NCBI GenBank assembly: GCA_018436705.1
Contig: JAHDLA010000016.1
Coordinates: forward strand, 124,001-188,000
Direction of reading: 5' to 3'
Source of the DNA: Sedimentibacter sp.
Lineage (GTDB): Bacteria > Bacillota > Clostridia > Tissierellales > Sedimentibacteraceae
Length of the DNA: 64,000 bases
In this document: positions 43,298-52,196 of the stretch, piece by piece
How the letters are laid out: each line of letters opens with the position of its first letter
How positions within the stretch are numbered: the first letter of the stretch is position 1
Position numbers and translations under genes: made by a program
Notes under the pieces: model-generated
Database searches by the model: none
Told to the model about the DNA's origin: nothing
The model's input: only the letters and a program-made list of their open reading frames with translations

Positions 43298-45532
43298 ATG
43301 GCAGAATATAAGGACAAATATAGGGAAGAAGTTAACTATCTTGAAGAAATTATCGGACTATTAAAATATAGATTGGATGTAGAAACCGAAAAACTGGCTG
43401 AGCAGAAAGCTGATCTTATAGCCGCAAGAAAAGAAATGTGGGAAAACACCACTCATTCATCTTCTGATTTTGATAAACTAACTGATTTAAACCAGTATTT
43501 AAGTGCACTTAATTCGCAGACATTTAGCTATACAGAGATTGAGAAACGCATAGCTAAATATGAAAGAATGGTTGACAGCCCATATTTCTCAAGAATAGAT
43601 TTTACTGAAGATGGATATGATGATACCGAAAAAATTTATATCGGACTTTTTAACCTGATGGATGAAGATACTCATGATATCAAGGTCTATGACTGGCGAG
43701 CACCTATTTCAAGTGTTTATTACAGATCCGAACTCGGCCCTGTTGAATATAAAGCACCGTCCGGCATAATAAAAGGTTCAATATCTTTAAAAAGACAGTA
43801 TAAAATTACAAAAGGCAAGCTGGAATATTTTTTTGACAGCAACGTAAATATTGTTGATGAAATGCTTATGGAGGCACTTTCTAAAAACATGGCTCCTAAA
43901 ATGAAAACCATAGTTGAGACAATTCAAAAACAACAGGATTTAATTATCAGAGATTTAGATAATGATCTTCTTGTAGTTCAGGGAGTGGCAGGAAGCGGAA
44001 AATCATCAGTTGCCCTGCACAGAATCGCGTTTTTGCTGTACAGAGGGTTAAACTTGAAATTAAGTGCCAACAATGTTATTGTAATTTCACCAAACTCGTT
44101 ATTTTCAAAGTATATCTCTAATGTACTGCCAGAACTTGGTGAAGATAACATTAGAGAATATACATTTGAAAATATATTTTTAAAACTTTTTGACAATAAT
44201 TTATCTGTTAAAAGCAAAAGCGAAAACTTTGAAAAAATTATATGTGCCGAAACCGAAGAAAAACGAAGCTTTTTAAGATCATGCGATGAATTTAAGGGCT
44301 CAAAGACATTTATTAAAATTTTAGAAAGATTCGTAAAATTTTTCGAGCGAAAAATCATTCCGTTTGAAGATGTATATTTTGATGGAGAAATAATTGAAAA
44401 CCGCCAGCTTTTAAAAGCTTTTTTGCTAAGTAATAAGTTGAATATGCCAACGGCCAAAAAATTAAAAATCATTGAAAACAGGCTGTTAGATAAAGTTCAT
44501 GACAAGAAATTTGCCAGAAGAGAAAAAATTGAAGCTGCAGTCAATATGTCAAAGGAGCATGAATTTGAGATTAAAGCTTTTACAAGGGTGCTGGCTGCAA
44601 AAGAAACATCTTCATTTATAAGCAGAATACGAAAATTCACCGAATTAGACTCTTATGAGCTGTACAAGAAACTGTTCAGTGATAAGAAATTAATCTTAAA
44701 TTTAGCTAAAGGTTTAGAACTTCCTAAAAATATAGATGAAATCATTAGATATACACAAGAAAATATTACCGACCCGTACAATATTCCTTATTCTGACGGT
44801 ATCGCAATGATGTATCTAAAAATTATTGCCGAAGGTGCTGATTCATTCAGCGACATTAAGCAAGTAATTGTAGATGAAGCTCAGGATTATTATCCTATGC
44901 ATTACTATTTGTTGAAAAATCTTTTTAGAGAAGCAAGATTCACAATCGTAGGTGATATTAATCAAGCAGTTGAAAAGAAAAGTGATTTGTCTCTTTACGA
45001 TGACATTGTTTCTATACTAAATTTTGAAAAATATAATAAAATATTTTTGAATAAAAGTTACCGCAACTCCTACGAAATAAGTAAGTTTTGTGAAAAGTTT
45101 TTGAAGGAAGACATTCATACCGAATACTTCAAAAGAAGCGAAGAAGCCCCTGAAGTAGTATGCTGTAAAGATGAAGAAACACTTGAAAATAAATTAATCA
45201 ACAAAGTTAACGAATATTCATCTCAAGGTTATAATTCTATAGCGATAATATGCAAAAACAGAAAGCAGGCATCCGATCTATATTTTAAAATAAAAGGAAA
45301 GATAAACATTAAATTAGTTGATTATCAGGGTGAACAAAACCTAAGTGGTTCAATAATTGTTCCCGTGTACCTGGCAAAAGGTTTAGAGTTTGATGCCGTA
45401 ATCGTATATGGAACTGATAACAAAAACTATTTAACCAGTTTTGATAAAAATTTGTTATATGTTGCGTGCTCACGAGCGTTGCACAGACTATCACTATACT
45501 ACACAGGAAAAATCAGCAAACTTTTAAAATAA
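43298..45532 (+). CDS. helD: HelD-like UvrD/Rep family ATP-dependent helicase
   Basis: This 744-residue protein has the HelD layout. An N-terminal coiled coil (EYKDKYREEVNYLEEIIGLL) is followed by a stretch with the family motif VYDWRAPISSVYY near residue 132, Walker A VAGSGKSSVALHR near 230, Walker B VIVDEAQDYY near 524, QAVEKKSDLS and a final VACSRALHRLSL. In Bacillus, HelD removes stalled RNA polymerase from DNA using ATP. GGGG precedes the start. It is monocistronic and ends at a strong terminator. Confidence 0.88.
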   Translation: MAEYKDKYREEVNYLEEIIGLLKYRLDVETEKLAEQKADLIAARKEMWENTTHSSSDFDKLTDLNQYLSALNSQTFSYTEIEKRIAKYERMVDSPYFSRIDFTEDGYDDTEKIYIGLFNLMDEDTHDIKVYDWRAPISSVYYRSELGPVEYKAPSGIIKGSISLKRQYKITKGKLEYFFDSNVNIVDEMLMEALSKNMAPKMKTIVETIQKQQDLIIRDLDNDLLVVQGVAGSGKSSVALHRIAFLLYRGLNLKLSANNVIVISPNSLFSKYISNVLPELGEDNIREYTFENIFLKLFDNNLSVKSKSENFEKIICAETEEKRSFLRSCDEFKGSKTFIKILERFVKFFERKIIPFEDVYFDGEIIENRQLLKAFLLSNKLNMPTAKKLKIIENRLLDKVHDKKFARREKIEAAVNMSKEHEFEIKAFTRVLAAKETSSFISRIRKFTELDSYELYKKLFSDKKLILNLAKGLELPKNIDEIIRYTQENITDPYNIPYSDGIAMMYLKIIAEGADSFSDIKQVIVDEAQDYYPMHYYLLKNLFREARFTIVGDINQAVEKKSDLSLYDDIVSILNFEKYNKIFLNKSYRNSYEISKFCEKFLKEDIHTEYFKRSEEAPEVVCCKDEETLENKLINKVNEYSSQGYNSIAIICKNRKQASDLYFKIKGKINIKLVDYQGEQNLSGSIIVPVYLAKGLEFDAVIVYGTDNKNYLTSFDKNLLYVACSRALHRLSLYYTGKISKLLK

Positions 45533-45533
45533 T

Positions 45534-45571
45534 AAAACCATCAATTATGAGCCTTCATAATTGATGGTTTT
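45534..45571 (+). terminator. Terminator of the HelD-like gene
   Basis: A perfect 17-bp stem (45534-45550 with 45555-45571) with a 4-base loop ends in a T run. Confidence 0.95.
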
Positions 45572-45598
45572 TTAGTGCTTACTTTTAATAAATCCGTA

Positions 45599-45669
45599 AG
45601 CGGGTGATGGGAATCGAACCCACACAGCCGGCTTGGGAAGCCGGGACTCTACCACTAAGCTACACCCGC
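45599..45669 (-). tRNA. tRNA-Gly (anticodon CCC)
   Basis: The - strand folds into a cloverleaf with acceptor GCGGGTG/CACCCGC, D arm beginning GCTT, anticodon stem CCGGC/GCCGG with loop TTCCCAA (anticodon CCC, reads GGG) and T arm with TTCGATT. The discriminator is T, usual for Gram-positive tRNA-Gly. CCA is not encoded. Confidence 0.93.
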
Positions 45670-45809
45670 ATTAAATATATAAGACTCCGTGCTTTACAGT
45701 ATATCCACAATATTTTAAATAAATTTTACTTAGTACTGTCACATTATAGCATCATTACAGCTATATATCAATATGCGGGCAAAATTTTTTTAAAAAATTT
45801 AAAAAACAC

Positions 45810-45857
45810 TTGACACAGAATTAAATAGATTGTATTATTATATTGTAATCATTACAA
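45810..45857 (+). promoter_or_regulatory. Peroxiredoxin promoter with a Fur-family (PerR/Zur-like) 7-1-7 operator
   Basis: TTGACA (45810-45815) and TATTAT (45833-45838) are 17 bases apart. The perfect palindrome TTGTAATCATTACAA (45843-45857) has the 7-1-7 geometry of PerR and related Fur-family boxes and covers the predicted start site. A leader of about 100 bases follows. Confidence 0.75.
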
Positions 45858-45949
45858 GTTAAGAATAAGTACATTTAATTATGCTTGTTTTAACTTTTAA
45901 AGCGCGTAGAGAATGTTTTAAAAATTATTAATTTGATGGAGGAGAAAAA

Positions 45950-46627
45950 ATGGAAGAAATGAAAGTAACAAGAATGCCTTTAATAGGAGATGAAGCTCCA
46001 AGCTTTAAGGCTGTTACAACACAGGGCGAAATTAATTTTCCAGAGGACTATAAGGGTAAATGGGTTATATTGTTTTCCCATCCGGCAGATTTTACGCCTG
46101 TATGCACTACTGAATTTATGACGTTTGCATCAATGGCAGATGAATTTAAAGAAATTAACACTGAGTTGGTTGGATTATCAGTTGATTCCCTTTATGCCCA
46201 CATTGCATGGCTGCGTAAAATTCAGGAGTTAGAGTGGAACGGTAAAAAAAATATTGAAGTTAAATTCCCCCTTATTGAAGACATCCGAATGGAAGTTGCA
46301 AATAAGTATGGCATGATACAGCCTGGACAATCAAACACTCAGGCTGTAAGAGCAGTATTTATAATAGATCCCGAATCTAAAATACGTACTATTTTATACT
46401 ACCCGTTATCTACAGGACGTAATTTTGATGAAATAAAAAGGATAGTATTGGCTCTTCAAAAAGCAGACAGTGACAGTGTTGCAACACCTGCAGACTGGAG
46501 ACCGGGAGATGACGTGATTGTACCTACTGCCGGATCATGCGGTACTGCAAAGGAAAGAATGGATAACCAAAGTGATGATCAATATTGTCTTGATTGGTTT
46601 ATGTGCTTCCGCAAAGGAAATAAATAG
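45950..46627 (+). CDS. Peroxiredoxin, Prx6/AhpC type
   Basis: This 225-residue thiol peroxidase has the peroxidatic cysteine in HPADFTPVCTTEF (near residue 50), the catalytic arginine region in QAVRAVFIIDP, and a C-terminal extension of the Prx6 class (DWRPGDDVIVP). The last 35 residues carry three more cysteines (SCGTAKERM; DDQYCLDWFMC), like archaeal Prx6 enzymes that use a C-terminal resolving cysteine. It reduces peroxides in the cytoplasm. The promoter overlaps a Fur-family operator, so peroxide- or metal-dependent control is likely. Confidence 0.93.
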   Translation: MEEMKVTRMPLIGDEAPSFKAVTTQGEINFPEDYKGKWVILFSHPADFTPVCTTEFMTFASMADEFKEINTELVGLSVDSLYAHIAWLRKIQELEWNGKKNIEVKFPLIEDIRMEVANKYGMIQPGQSNTQAVRAVFIIDPESKIRTILYYPLSTGRNFDEIKRIVLALQKADSDSVATPADWRPGDDVIVPTAGSCGTAKERMDNQSDDQYCLDWFMCFRKGNK

Positions 46628-46645
46628 AAATTAACCATCTATTGT

Positions 46646-46682
46646 AAATCGGCATACGGGATTCTCTCCCGTATGCCGATTT
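46646..46682 (+). terminator. Terminator of the peroxiredoxin gene
   Basis: A perfect 16-bp stem (46646-46661 with 46667-46682) with a 5-base loop is followed by T's. It lies between two convergent genes and may serve both. Confidence 0.93.
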
Positions 46683-46699
46683 TTATACATAAATATTAT

Positions 46700-47575
46700 C
46701 TACTTTATATTAAAGCAGGCATCCCAGAACTTATGCATGGATTCTGTTATATACTTATTCTTATGATATATTATTTTGAAATCACGAACAAAAGAAATTC
46801 CTTCTATAGGAATACTGAAAAGTCTCCCCTCTTCAATTTCCTTTGCTACCGCTCGTTGAGAAATAACTGATACTCCAAGACCTTCCGCAACTGCTGCTTT
46901 TATAGTATCAGCATTATTACATGTCCAGATTTCTGTCCAACTCAGTCCTCTTTCTGACATGGCATTTTCAAATGTTTTTCTGGTTCCGCTCCCAGTCTCA
47001 CGCAGTATAAATTTTTCATTTTTTAATTCGGAAGGCTTAATAGATTTAAGCGTACAAAAACGATGGTTTTTTCCGCATATCAATACCAAATAATCTTTTG
47101 CAAATGGTCTGCTTACAATATCCGGCAACGAAACCTCACCCTCAACAATTCCCATGTCAATTTTGTCCTGTGCTATAAGCTGCTGTATTTTTGAAGTATT
47201 ATCTTCTACTACTTTAACTTGAATTTTAGGGTAATATGAAGAAAATGAAGATACAAGACCAGGCAGTACACATGCACCTATTGTCACACTTGCACCTATT
47301 CTTATAAGTGACCTTTCATTTAGAGAAGACATATCATTTTCTACATTTTTATTAAGACTTATAATGTGTCTTGCATAATTTAAAAGTTTTTTACCTGCAT
47401 AAGTTATATATAATTTCCTTGATAGTCTTTCAAACAATTTTACTCCGTAGTGCCTTTCCATTTCCGCAATTGCTTGACTTACAGCAGATTGAGACACAAA
47501 GAGAGTTTCAGCAGCCGAAGTCATGCTCATTTCATCACATACCGTTACAAAGATATGATAGTGCCGTAGTGTCAA
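46700..47575 (-). CDS. LysR family transcriptional regulator
   Basis: This 291-residue regulator has a LysR helix-turn-helix (MTSAAETLFVSQSAVSQAI, then EMERHYGVKLFERL) and a two-lobed effector domain (residues 90-290). It is divergent from the YeiH-type gene, the classic LysR arrangement, and the 130-base gap holds a perfect 16-bp palindrome. CysL/YeiE-like regulators paired with yeiH sense sulfur compounds; this may be similar, by inference from the pairing only. Confidence 0.93.
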   Translation of the reverse strand: MTLRHYHIFVTVCDEMSMTSAAETLFVSQSAVSQAIAEMERHYGVKLFERLSRKLYITYAGKKLLNYARHIISLNKNVENDMSSLNERSLIRIGASVTIGACVLPGLVSSFSSYYPKIQVKVVEDNTSKIQQLIAQDKIDMGIVEGEVSLPDIVSRPFAKDYLVLICGKNHRFCTLKSIKPSELKNEKFILRETGSGTRKTFENAMSERGLSWTEIWTCNNADTIKAAVAEGLGVSVISQRAVAKEIEEGRLFSIPIEGISFVRDFKIIYHKNKYITESMHKFWDACFNIK

Positions 47576-47588
47576 AATTTTTCCTCCT

Positions 47589-47604
47589 ATAAGTAATTAC
47601 TTAT
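47589..47604. promoter_or_regulatory. Palindromic LysR-type operator between the divergent genes
   Basis: ATAAGTAATTACTTAT is a perfect 16-bp palindrome with the T-N11-A core of LysR binding sites. It lies 14 bases upstream of the LysR gene start, so it could autorepress it while activating the divergent yeiH-type gene. Confidence 0.6.
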
Positions 47605-47705
47605 TATTTAAATAAGATAATAATATTTTACTTATGATATGTCAAGATTTATACTTTAAATAATATCACGGAAGTCATTCTTCCAAAAGAAATGAGGAGT
47701 AATTA

Positions 47706-48698
47706 ATGAAAAAAATAATTGACAATATGCCGGGAGTCATAGTTGCATTTGCTATAGCTTTTCCCGCGTGGAAATTAGGAAAGATGTTTCCTGTTGTAGG
47801 CGGCCCGGTTTTGGGAATACTTTTTGGTATGATTCTTGCTTTTTTTAAAAGACCCGCCGTACTTGAAAAAGGAATAAAATATACTTCAAAAAAAATGCTT
47901 CAATATTCTATAATACTGCTTGGATTTAACATGAACTTATTTAATGTTTTCTCTGTGGGAAAGCAGACTCTTTCTCTTATGGTTTTTACGCTTACGGCTG
48001 CATTTCTTACGGCCTATATTGCAGGTAAAAGCTTATCCGTTCAAAAAAATACAAATATACTTATAGGCGTGGGAACTGCCATATGCGGCGGATCTGCCAT
48101 CGCTGCAACAGCTCCAGTAATACGTGCCCGAGATGAAGACGTTGCTGTGTCAATTTCAACAATATTTCTTTTTAATGTAATAGCTGCTTTTCTCTTCCCT
48201 TTTCTCGGCCATGTATTCCATATGAGCGATTACAGCTTTGGTCTTTGGGCAGGAACAGCAATAAATGATACGTCTTCTGTGGTTGCAGCCGGATATACTT
48301 TTAGCGATGCCGCAGGAAACCTGGCTGTAATAGTAAAGCTTACAAGAACGCTCATGATTATTCCAGTTACTCTTGTTCTTGCTTACACTACTTCACGTGG
48401 ACAAACTAATAACGATGGGGCAAATTATCAGTTTTCAAAGATATTTCCATGGTTTGTAGTTGGATTTTTGGTAGCTTCCATACTTTGTACATTTGCTCCT
48501 ATTCCCGGGGAAATATCAGACTTTCTTGTAAAAACAGGCAAGTATGTTATTATTATGGCTATGTCTGCAATTGGACTTAATACAAATCTAATAAAATTAG
48601 TTAAAAACGGGTGGAAGCCAATTTTTCTTGGCCTATGCTGCTGGATAGCTTTATCGGTTACCTCAATTGCGGTCCAGTATTTGATTTTGAATGTATAA
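47706..48698 (+). CDS. YeiH family putative sulfate exporter (UPF0324)
   Basis: This 330-residue membrane protein has about ten helices. It shows the family motifs VGGPVLGILFGMILAFF, GVGTAICGGSAIAATAPVIRA and GTAINDTSSVVAAGYTFS. Members are annotated as sulfate or sulfonate exporters, with little biochemical proof. Gene order (divergent LysR) is as in many bacteria. AATGAGGAG precedes the ATG. A terminator follows. Confidence 0.93.
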   Translation: MKKIIDNMPGVIVAFAIAFPAWKLGKMFPVVGGPVLGILFGMILAFFKRPAVLEKGIKYTSKKMLQYSIILLGFNMNLFNVFSVGKQTLSLMVFTLTAAFLTAYIAGKSLSVQKNTNILIGVGTAICGGSAIAATAPVIRARDEDVAVSISTIFLFNVIAAFLFPFLGHVFHMSDYSFGLWAGTAINDTSSVVAAGYTFSDAAGNLAVIVKLTRTLMIIPVTLVLAYTTSRGQTNNDGANYQFSKIFPWFVVGFLVASILCTFAPIPGEISDFLVKTGKYVIIMAMSAIGLNTNLIKLVKNGWKPIFLGLCCWIALSVTSIAVQYLILNV

Positions 48699-48756
48699 AA
48701 ATATTTTTCTTATTAGTCAAAAATCTTTGGCTAATTAAAACAATTAAAATAAAAAG

Positions 48757-48786
48757 GCTCATATATTTTTTCTATATGAGCTTTTT
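48757..48786 (+). terminator. Terminator of the yeiH-type gene
   Basis: A 9-bp stem GCTCATATA/TATATGAGC (48757-48765 with 48773-48781) with a 7-base loop is followed by five T. Confidence 0.88.
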
Positions 48787-48800
48787 ATATTTATTAATAG

Positions 48801-48873
48801 AGCTACTGAGCGGATTTGAACCGCTGACCTACTGATTACGAATCAGTTGCGCTACCAGCTGCGCTACAGTAGC
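48801..48873 (-). tRNA. tRNA-Thr (anticodon CGT)
   Basis: The - strand gives acceptor GCTACTG/CAGTAGC, D arm GCGC/GCGC, anticodon stem ACTGA/TCAGT with loop TTCGTAA (anticodon CGT, reads ACG), and T arm AGCGG/CCGCT with TTCAAAT. The discriminator is T. CCA is not encoded. Confidence 0.94.
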
Positions 48874-48883
48874 ATAGTGTATT

Positions 48884-48920
48884 ATATATGTTAGTCTGAC
48901 AAAATCAGACTAACATATAT
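48884..48920. other. Perfect 16-bp hairpin between the deacetylase gene and tRNA-Thr
   Basis: Arms at 48884-48899 and 48905-48920 pair completely around a 5-base loop. No T run follows on either strand, so it is not a standard intrinsic terminator, although it lies 34 bases after the deacetylase stop. Confidence 0.6.
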
Positions 48921-48953
48921 ATGATAATACTTTATCATCCTGTTGTAAACATT

Positions 48954-49808
48954 TTATTCTTCAAATTTACTAAAAAATTTTTTCGAGTCTATTCCGCTGG
49001 GCCTGTTGAAGCGCTTCAATTCAAACAATTCGCTTTCTTTGCCCGTTAATACATTAATACCTTCATAACAGGATAATGTAGCTTTAAATCCCAGTTCTTT
49101 TAGTATCTTATTGCATTCTACGCAAACAAAACCATATGGATATGTGAATGTTGTTGGTCTATATCCTGTTTTTTCTTCAATTATTTCCTGCAGCTTACCC
49201 ACATCATTTTCCATTTGTTTTGTATATTCTTTGTAATCCTCTCCCTTCATTATCATGCATCCTTTTCTTTCACAAATATCATGCATTCCATATGAATGAT
49301 TTTGAATTTCCACATAGGGAGATCCCACCAGCTCATTTACTAGGTCCCATGATAAATAAGAATATGAAGTATTTAATTCTCCTTCTTCAGTGCTTCTGTC
49401 AACAAATTCACCAACAATAGAAATTACAGCCTTGCAATCATATTTTTTTAAAAGCGGAAGCACATATGTGTAGTTGCTGTAATGACCGTCATCAAATGTG
49501 AGCATTATTGGCTTCTCAGGGAATTCCGCCTTATTATACACATAATTTATAACATCTTCCATATCAACTGTGGTATACCCTTGCTGCTTTATATAAATTA
49601 AGTCATTTTCAATTTCCTTTGGAGACACCGTATATTTCCCCAGCTTTTTTTTATCCTTTAACACGTGATGATACATAATTATGGGCATATTTACCGACGG
49701 CTTAGCAGCTGTCGAAATAACACTCTCAATCGGCAATCTAAAAGCCGACACAGCTAATAGTAAACATAACGCTGCAATTACTATATTCTTAATTCGAATT
49801 GATAGCAA
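48954..49808 (-). CDS. Polysaccharide deacetylase (NodB domain), exported
   Basis: This 284-residue protein has an N-terminal membrane or signal helix (IVIAALCLLLAVSAF) and a NodB domain with MYHHVL, the catalytic/metal motif LTFDDGHYSN near 104 and the zinc histidines in IQNHSYGMHD near 166. It removes acetyl groups from wall or surface sugars such as N-acetylglucosamine. The start is TTG at 49808, after GAGGTGA; no better start exists. The ribosome site and start lie inside the terminator of the upstream pyr operon. Confidence 0.88.
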   Translation of the reverse strand: MLSIRIKNIVIAALCLLLAVSAFRLPIESVISTAAKPSVNMPIIMYHHVLKDKKKLGKYTVSPKEIENDLIYIKQQGYTTVDMEDVINYVYNKAEFPEKPIMLTFDDGHYSNYTYVLPLLKKYDCKAVISIVGEFVDRSTEEGELNTSYSYLSWDLVNELVGSPYVEIQNHSYGMHDICERKGCMIMKGEDYKEYTKQMENDVGKLQEIIEEKTGYRPTTFTYPYGFVCVECNKILKELGFKATLSCYEGINVLTGKESELFELKRFNRPSGIDSKKFFSKFEE

Positions 49809-49810
49809 AA

Positions 49811-49851
49811 AATCACCTCATATCGTATAATATTAATAATATGAGGTGATT
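49811..49851 (-). terminator. Terminator of the pyr operon, overlapping the deacetylase ribosome site
   Basis: A perfect 13-bp stem (49839-49851 with 49811-49823) with a 15-base loop is followed on the - strand by a run of T. The second arm contains GAGGTGA, the ribosome site of the deacetylase gene, and the T run supplies its TTG start. Confidence 0.8.
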
Positions 49852-49900
49852 TATCTATTTATAACACTTTTCATTTCAATACTTATATCATTACTAAAAA

Positions 49901-50467
49901 CTACTGCATTTTTCTGCTTCCCGGCTTAACAGGCTCAGAGCCTTGAGTGCACAACGGGCAGCTGCCAGCATCAAACACTTCAAATTCAAGCTCTATAGCA
50001 CTATAAATTGGCAGATCAATTTCACTTGATTTTCTGTCGACAATACATCCTATTCCTACAACCTTTCCACCAAGGTTTTCTAATACTTTTGCAGTTTCCA
50101 TAGATGATTTGCCTGTAGTGACTACATCTTCCATAATCAGTATTTTTTCTCCCGGCTTAATCTCAAATCCCCGGCGAAGTGTCATTACATTGTTTTCTCT
50201 CTCAGTAAAAATAGCTCTTATTCCCATCTGTCTGCCAAGTTCATAGGCTGCTGTTATGCCACCCATTGCCGGCCCTACCACAACGTCTATTCCTAGGTTC
50301 TTCACCTTATCTGCTACCAGGGCTACTACTTTCTCTGTTCTGTCAGGATATTGCATAAGTTTTGCACATTGGCAGTACCTGTTGCTGTGTTTACCCGATG
50401 ACAAAAGAAAATGCCCTTCAAGCAAAGCTTCACTGTCTTTTAATATTTGAACAACGTCTATATTCAT
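49901..50467 (-). CDS. pyrE: Orotate phosphoribosyltransferase
   Basis: This 188-residue enzyme has the PRPP-binding motif KILIMEDVVTTGKSSMET and GHFLLSSGKHSNRYCQCAKL near the N-terminus. It transfers ribose phosphate from PRPP to orotate, making OMP. A C-terminal CPLCTQG stretch belongs to the PyrE form common in clostridia and thermophiles. It is the last gene of the operon, with a 93-base gap after pyrD. Confidence 0.96.
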   Translation of the reverse strand: MNIDVVQILKDSEALLEGHFLLSSGKHSNRYCQCAKLMQYPDRTEKVVALVADKVKNLGIDVVVGPAMGGITAAYELGRQMGIRAIFTERENNVMTLRRGFEIKPGEKILIMEDVVTTGKSSMETAKVLENLGGKVVGIGCIVDRKSSEIDLPIYSAIELEFEVFDAGSCPLCTQGSEPVKPGSRKMQ

Positions 50468-50560
50468 TGCTACCTCCGCACTGTTATTTTAATATTTTTT
50501 ATATTACATCACATCGCTACCGCAAATAATAATCAAATTTATAAACATTTTCTAATTCTG

Positions 50561-51463
50561 TTAAACTATTCCTCTTATTTCATCAAAATTCTTTATTCCT
50601 TCTCTATCCATATACTCTGTAAGGCCCTTAATTATATCTACTGCAATATCAGGTTTTACAAAATTTGCTGTTCCTATTTGAATTAATGAGGCACCTGCCA
50701 TTATGAATTCAACTGCATCCTCTGCAGTCATTATGCCCCCTAGTCCACAAACAGGTATTTTAACTGATTTAACCGCTTCATGGACCATTCTAAGAGCTAT
50801 AGGCTTTACACACGGACCTGATAGCCCTGCGTAGGTATTATTAAACACAGCTCTTCTTTTTCTTATATCTATTGCCATAGCCTGTATTGTATTTATGAGC
50901 GACAATCCGTCTGCTCCTGCTTCCTCACATGCAATTGACATTTCTGAAATACTTTCAGCATTAGGAGATAATTTTACCATTAACGGCTTTTTGCATATTT
51001 TCTTTATTTTTGAAACTATGTTGTATGCAATTGATGCTTTAATTCCAAATGCCATTCCACCTGACTTTACATTAGGGCAAGAAATATTAAGCTCTATAAT
51101 ATCCACATCTGAATCGTTAAGTTTATAAATGCCTTCAAAGTAATCTTCTTCGCAATGTCCGCCCAAGTTTGCAATTATTGCCGTATTATATGTTTTCATC
51201 CTCGGAAGCTCATCTTTAATAAAGCTGTCAACACCAGGGTTTTGTAATCCTATGCTATTAATTAAACCCATAGGAGTTTCCCATACCCTTATACCGGTAT
51301 TTCCGTCTCTTTTATTCAATGTAAGTCCCTTGCTGCAAATACCTCCCAGGACAGACAAATCGTAAACTTCAGAGTATTCTTCCCCAAAACCGAATGTTCC
51401 TGAAGCTGTCAATACAGGATTTTTAAACTCAACACCCATTACTTTAGTTTTTAAATCAGCCAT
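50561..51463 (-). CDS. pyrD: Dihydroorotate dehydrogenase B, catalytic subunit
   Basis: This 300-residue TIM-barrel flavoenzyme shows [16 protein letters not shown] near the start, [13 protein letters not shown] with the catalytic cysteine (class 1B places Cys here), and [20 protein letters not shown]. It oxidises dihydroorotate to orotate and passes electrons to PyrK, which reduces NAD+. It lies 10 bases after pyrK. Confidence 0.96.
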   Translation of the reverse strand: MADLKTKVMGVEFKNPVLTASGTFGFGEEYSEVYDLSVLGGICSKGLTLNKRDGNTGIRVWETPMGLINSIGLQNPGVDSFIKDELPRMKTYNTAIIANLGGHCEEDYFEGIYKLNDSDVDIIELNISCPNVKSGGMAFGIKASIAYNIVSKIKKICKKPLMVKLSPNAESISEMSIACEEAGADGLSLINTIQAMAIDIRKRRAVFNNTYAGLSGPCVKPIALRMVHEAVKSVKIPVCGLGGIMTAEDAVEFIMAGASLIQIGTANFVKPDIAVDIIKGLTEYMDREGIKNFDEIRGIV

Positions 51464-51473
51464 TTCTTTACCC

Positions 51474-52196
51474 TCATATCAGTTCTTCTGAAAAAAATAC
51501 CGGGCCGTCCTTGCATGCCCTTTTATTTCCCTTCTTAGTCATAACGGCACATCCGAGGCAAGCTCCTATGCCACAAGCCATTCTTCTTTCCAGCGAAACA
51601 TAGCATGCGATATTATTTTTTTTGCACTCGGCCATAATTTTATTCATCATTATCTCCGGCCCACAGGTTACAACAGCATCATAAGCACCATAATCAATAT
51701 AATCTGTCACATAACCTTTTTCACCATAGCTTCCGTCTTCTGTAGTTATCAACACATTGCTTGCAAATTTTTTGAATTCTTCCACAGTATACACACAATC
51801 TTTAAATCCAAGATAAACATCCGCATTATTTTCTAGCTTTTTTGTCAGATACAAAAGCGGCGCTGTTCCAATACCGCCACCGATAACTGCAATCCTGCCA
51901 TTTAATTTATCTGTATCAAATCCATTTCCCAGAGGACCAAACAGCTGCAATTCATCTCCGGCTTTCATTGTGCTTATTTTAGTTGTACCAGAACCTTCTG
52001 CTCTGTACAAAAATATTGCTCTGCTTTCACAGTTGTCATGAACACTTATAGGTCTTGGCAGCAAAAACGCATTATCAGTTGTTTTAAGCATAAAAAATTG
52101 TCCTGGATTAATTTCCCCTTCAAATTCTACTGATAATCTGAATATTTTATCTGCTATGGCTTGATTCTCCGTTATTTTGCTCCTAACTACTTTCAT
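51474..52196 (-). CDS. pyrK: Dihydroorotate dehydrogenase B, electron-transfer subunit
   Basis: This 240-residue subunit has a ferredoxin-reductase-like FAD domain (LPRPISVHD), an NAD domain ([16 protein letters not shown]) and a C-terminal [2Fe-2S] site in [11 protein letters not shown] plus a later RACKDGPVF cysteine. It moves electrons from PyrD flavin to NAD+. Its start overlaps the pyrF stop by 4 bases. Confidence 0.96.
   Translation of the reverse strand: MKVVRSKITENQAIADKIFRLSVEFEGEINPGQFFMLKTTDNAFLLPRPISVHDNCESRAIFLYRAEGSGTTKISTMKAGDELQLFGPLGNGFDTDKLNGRIAVIGGGIGTAPLLYLTKKLENNADVYLGFKDCVYTVEEFKKFASNVLITTEDGSYGEKGYVTDYIDYGAYDAVVTCGPEIMMNKIMAECKKNNIACYVSLERRMACGIGACLGCAVMTKKGNKRACKDGPVFFSEELI

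Noticed and set aside
43978..44472. 164-codon frame antisense to the HelD-like gene
   Set aside because: Leu/Ser/Phe-rich shadow with no ribosome site.
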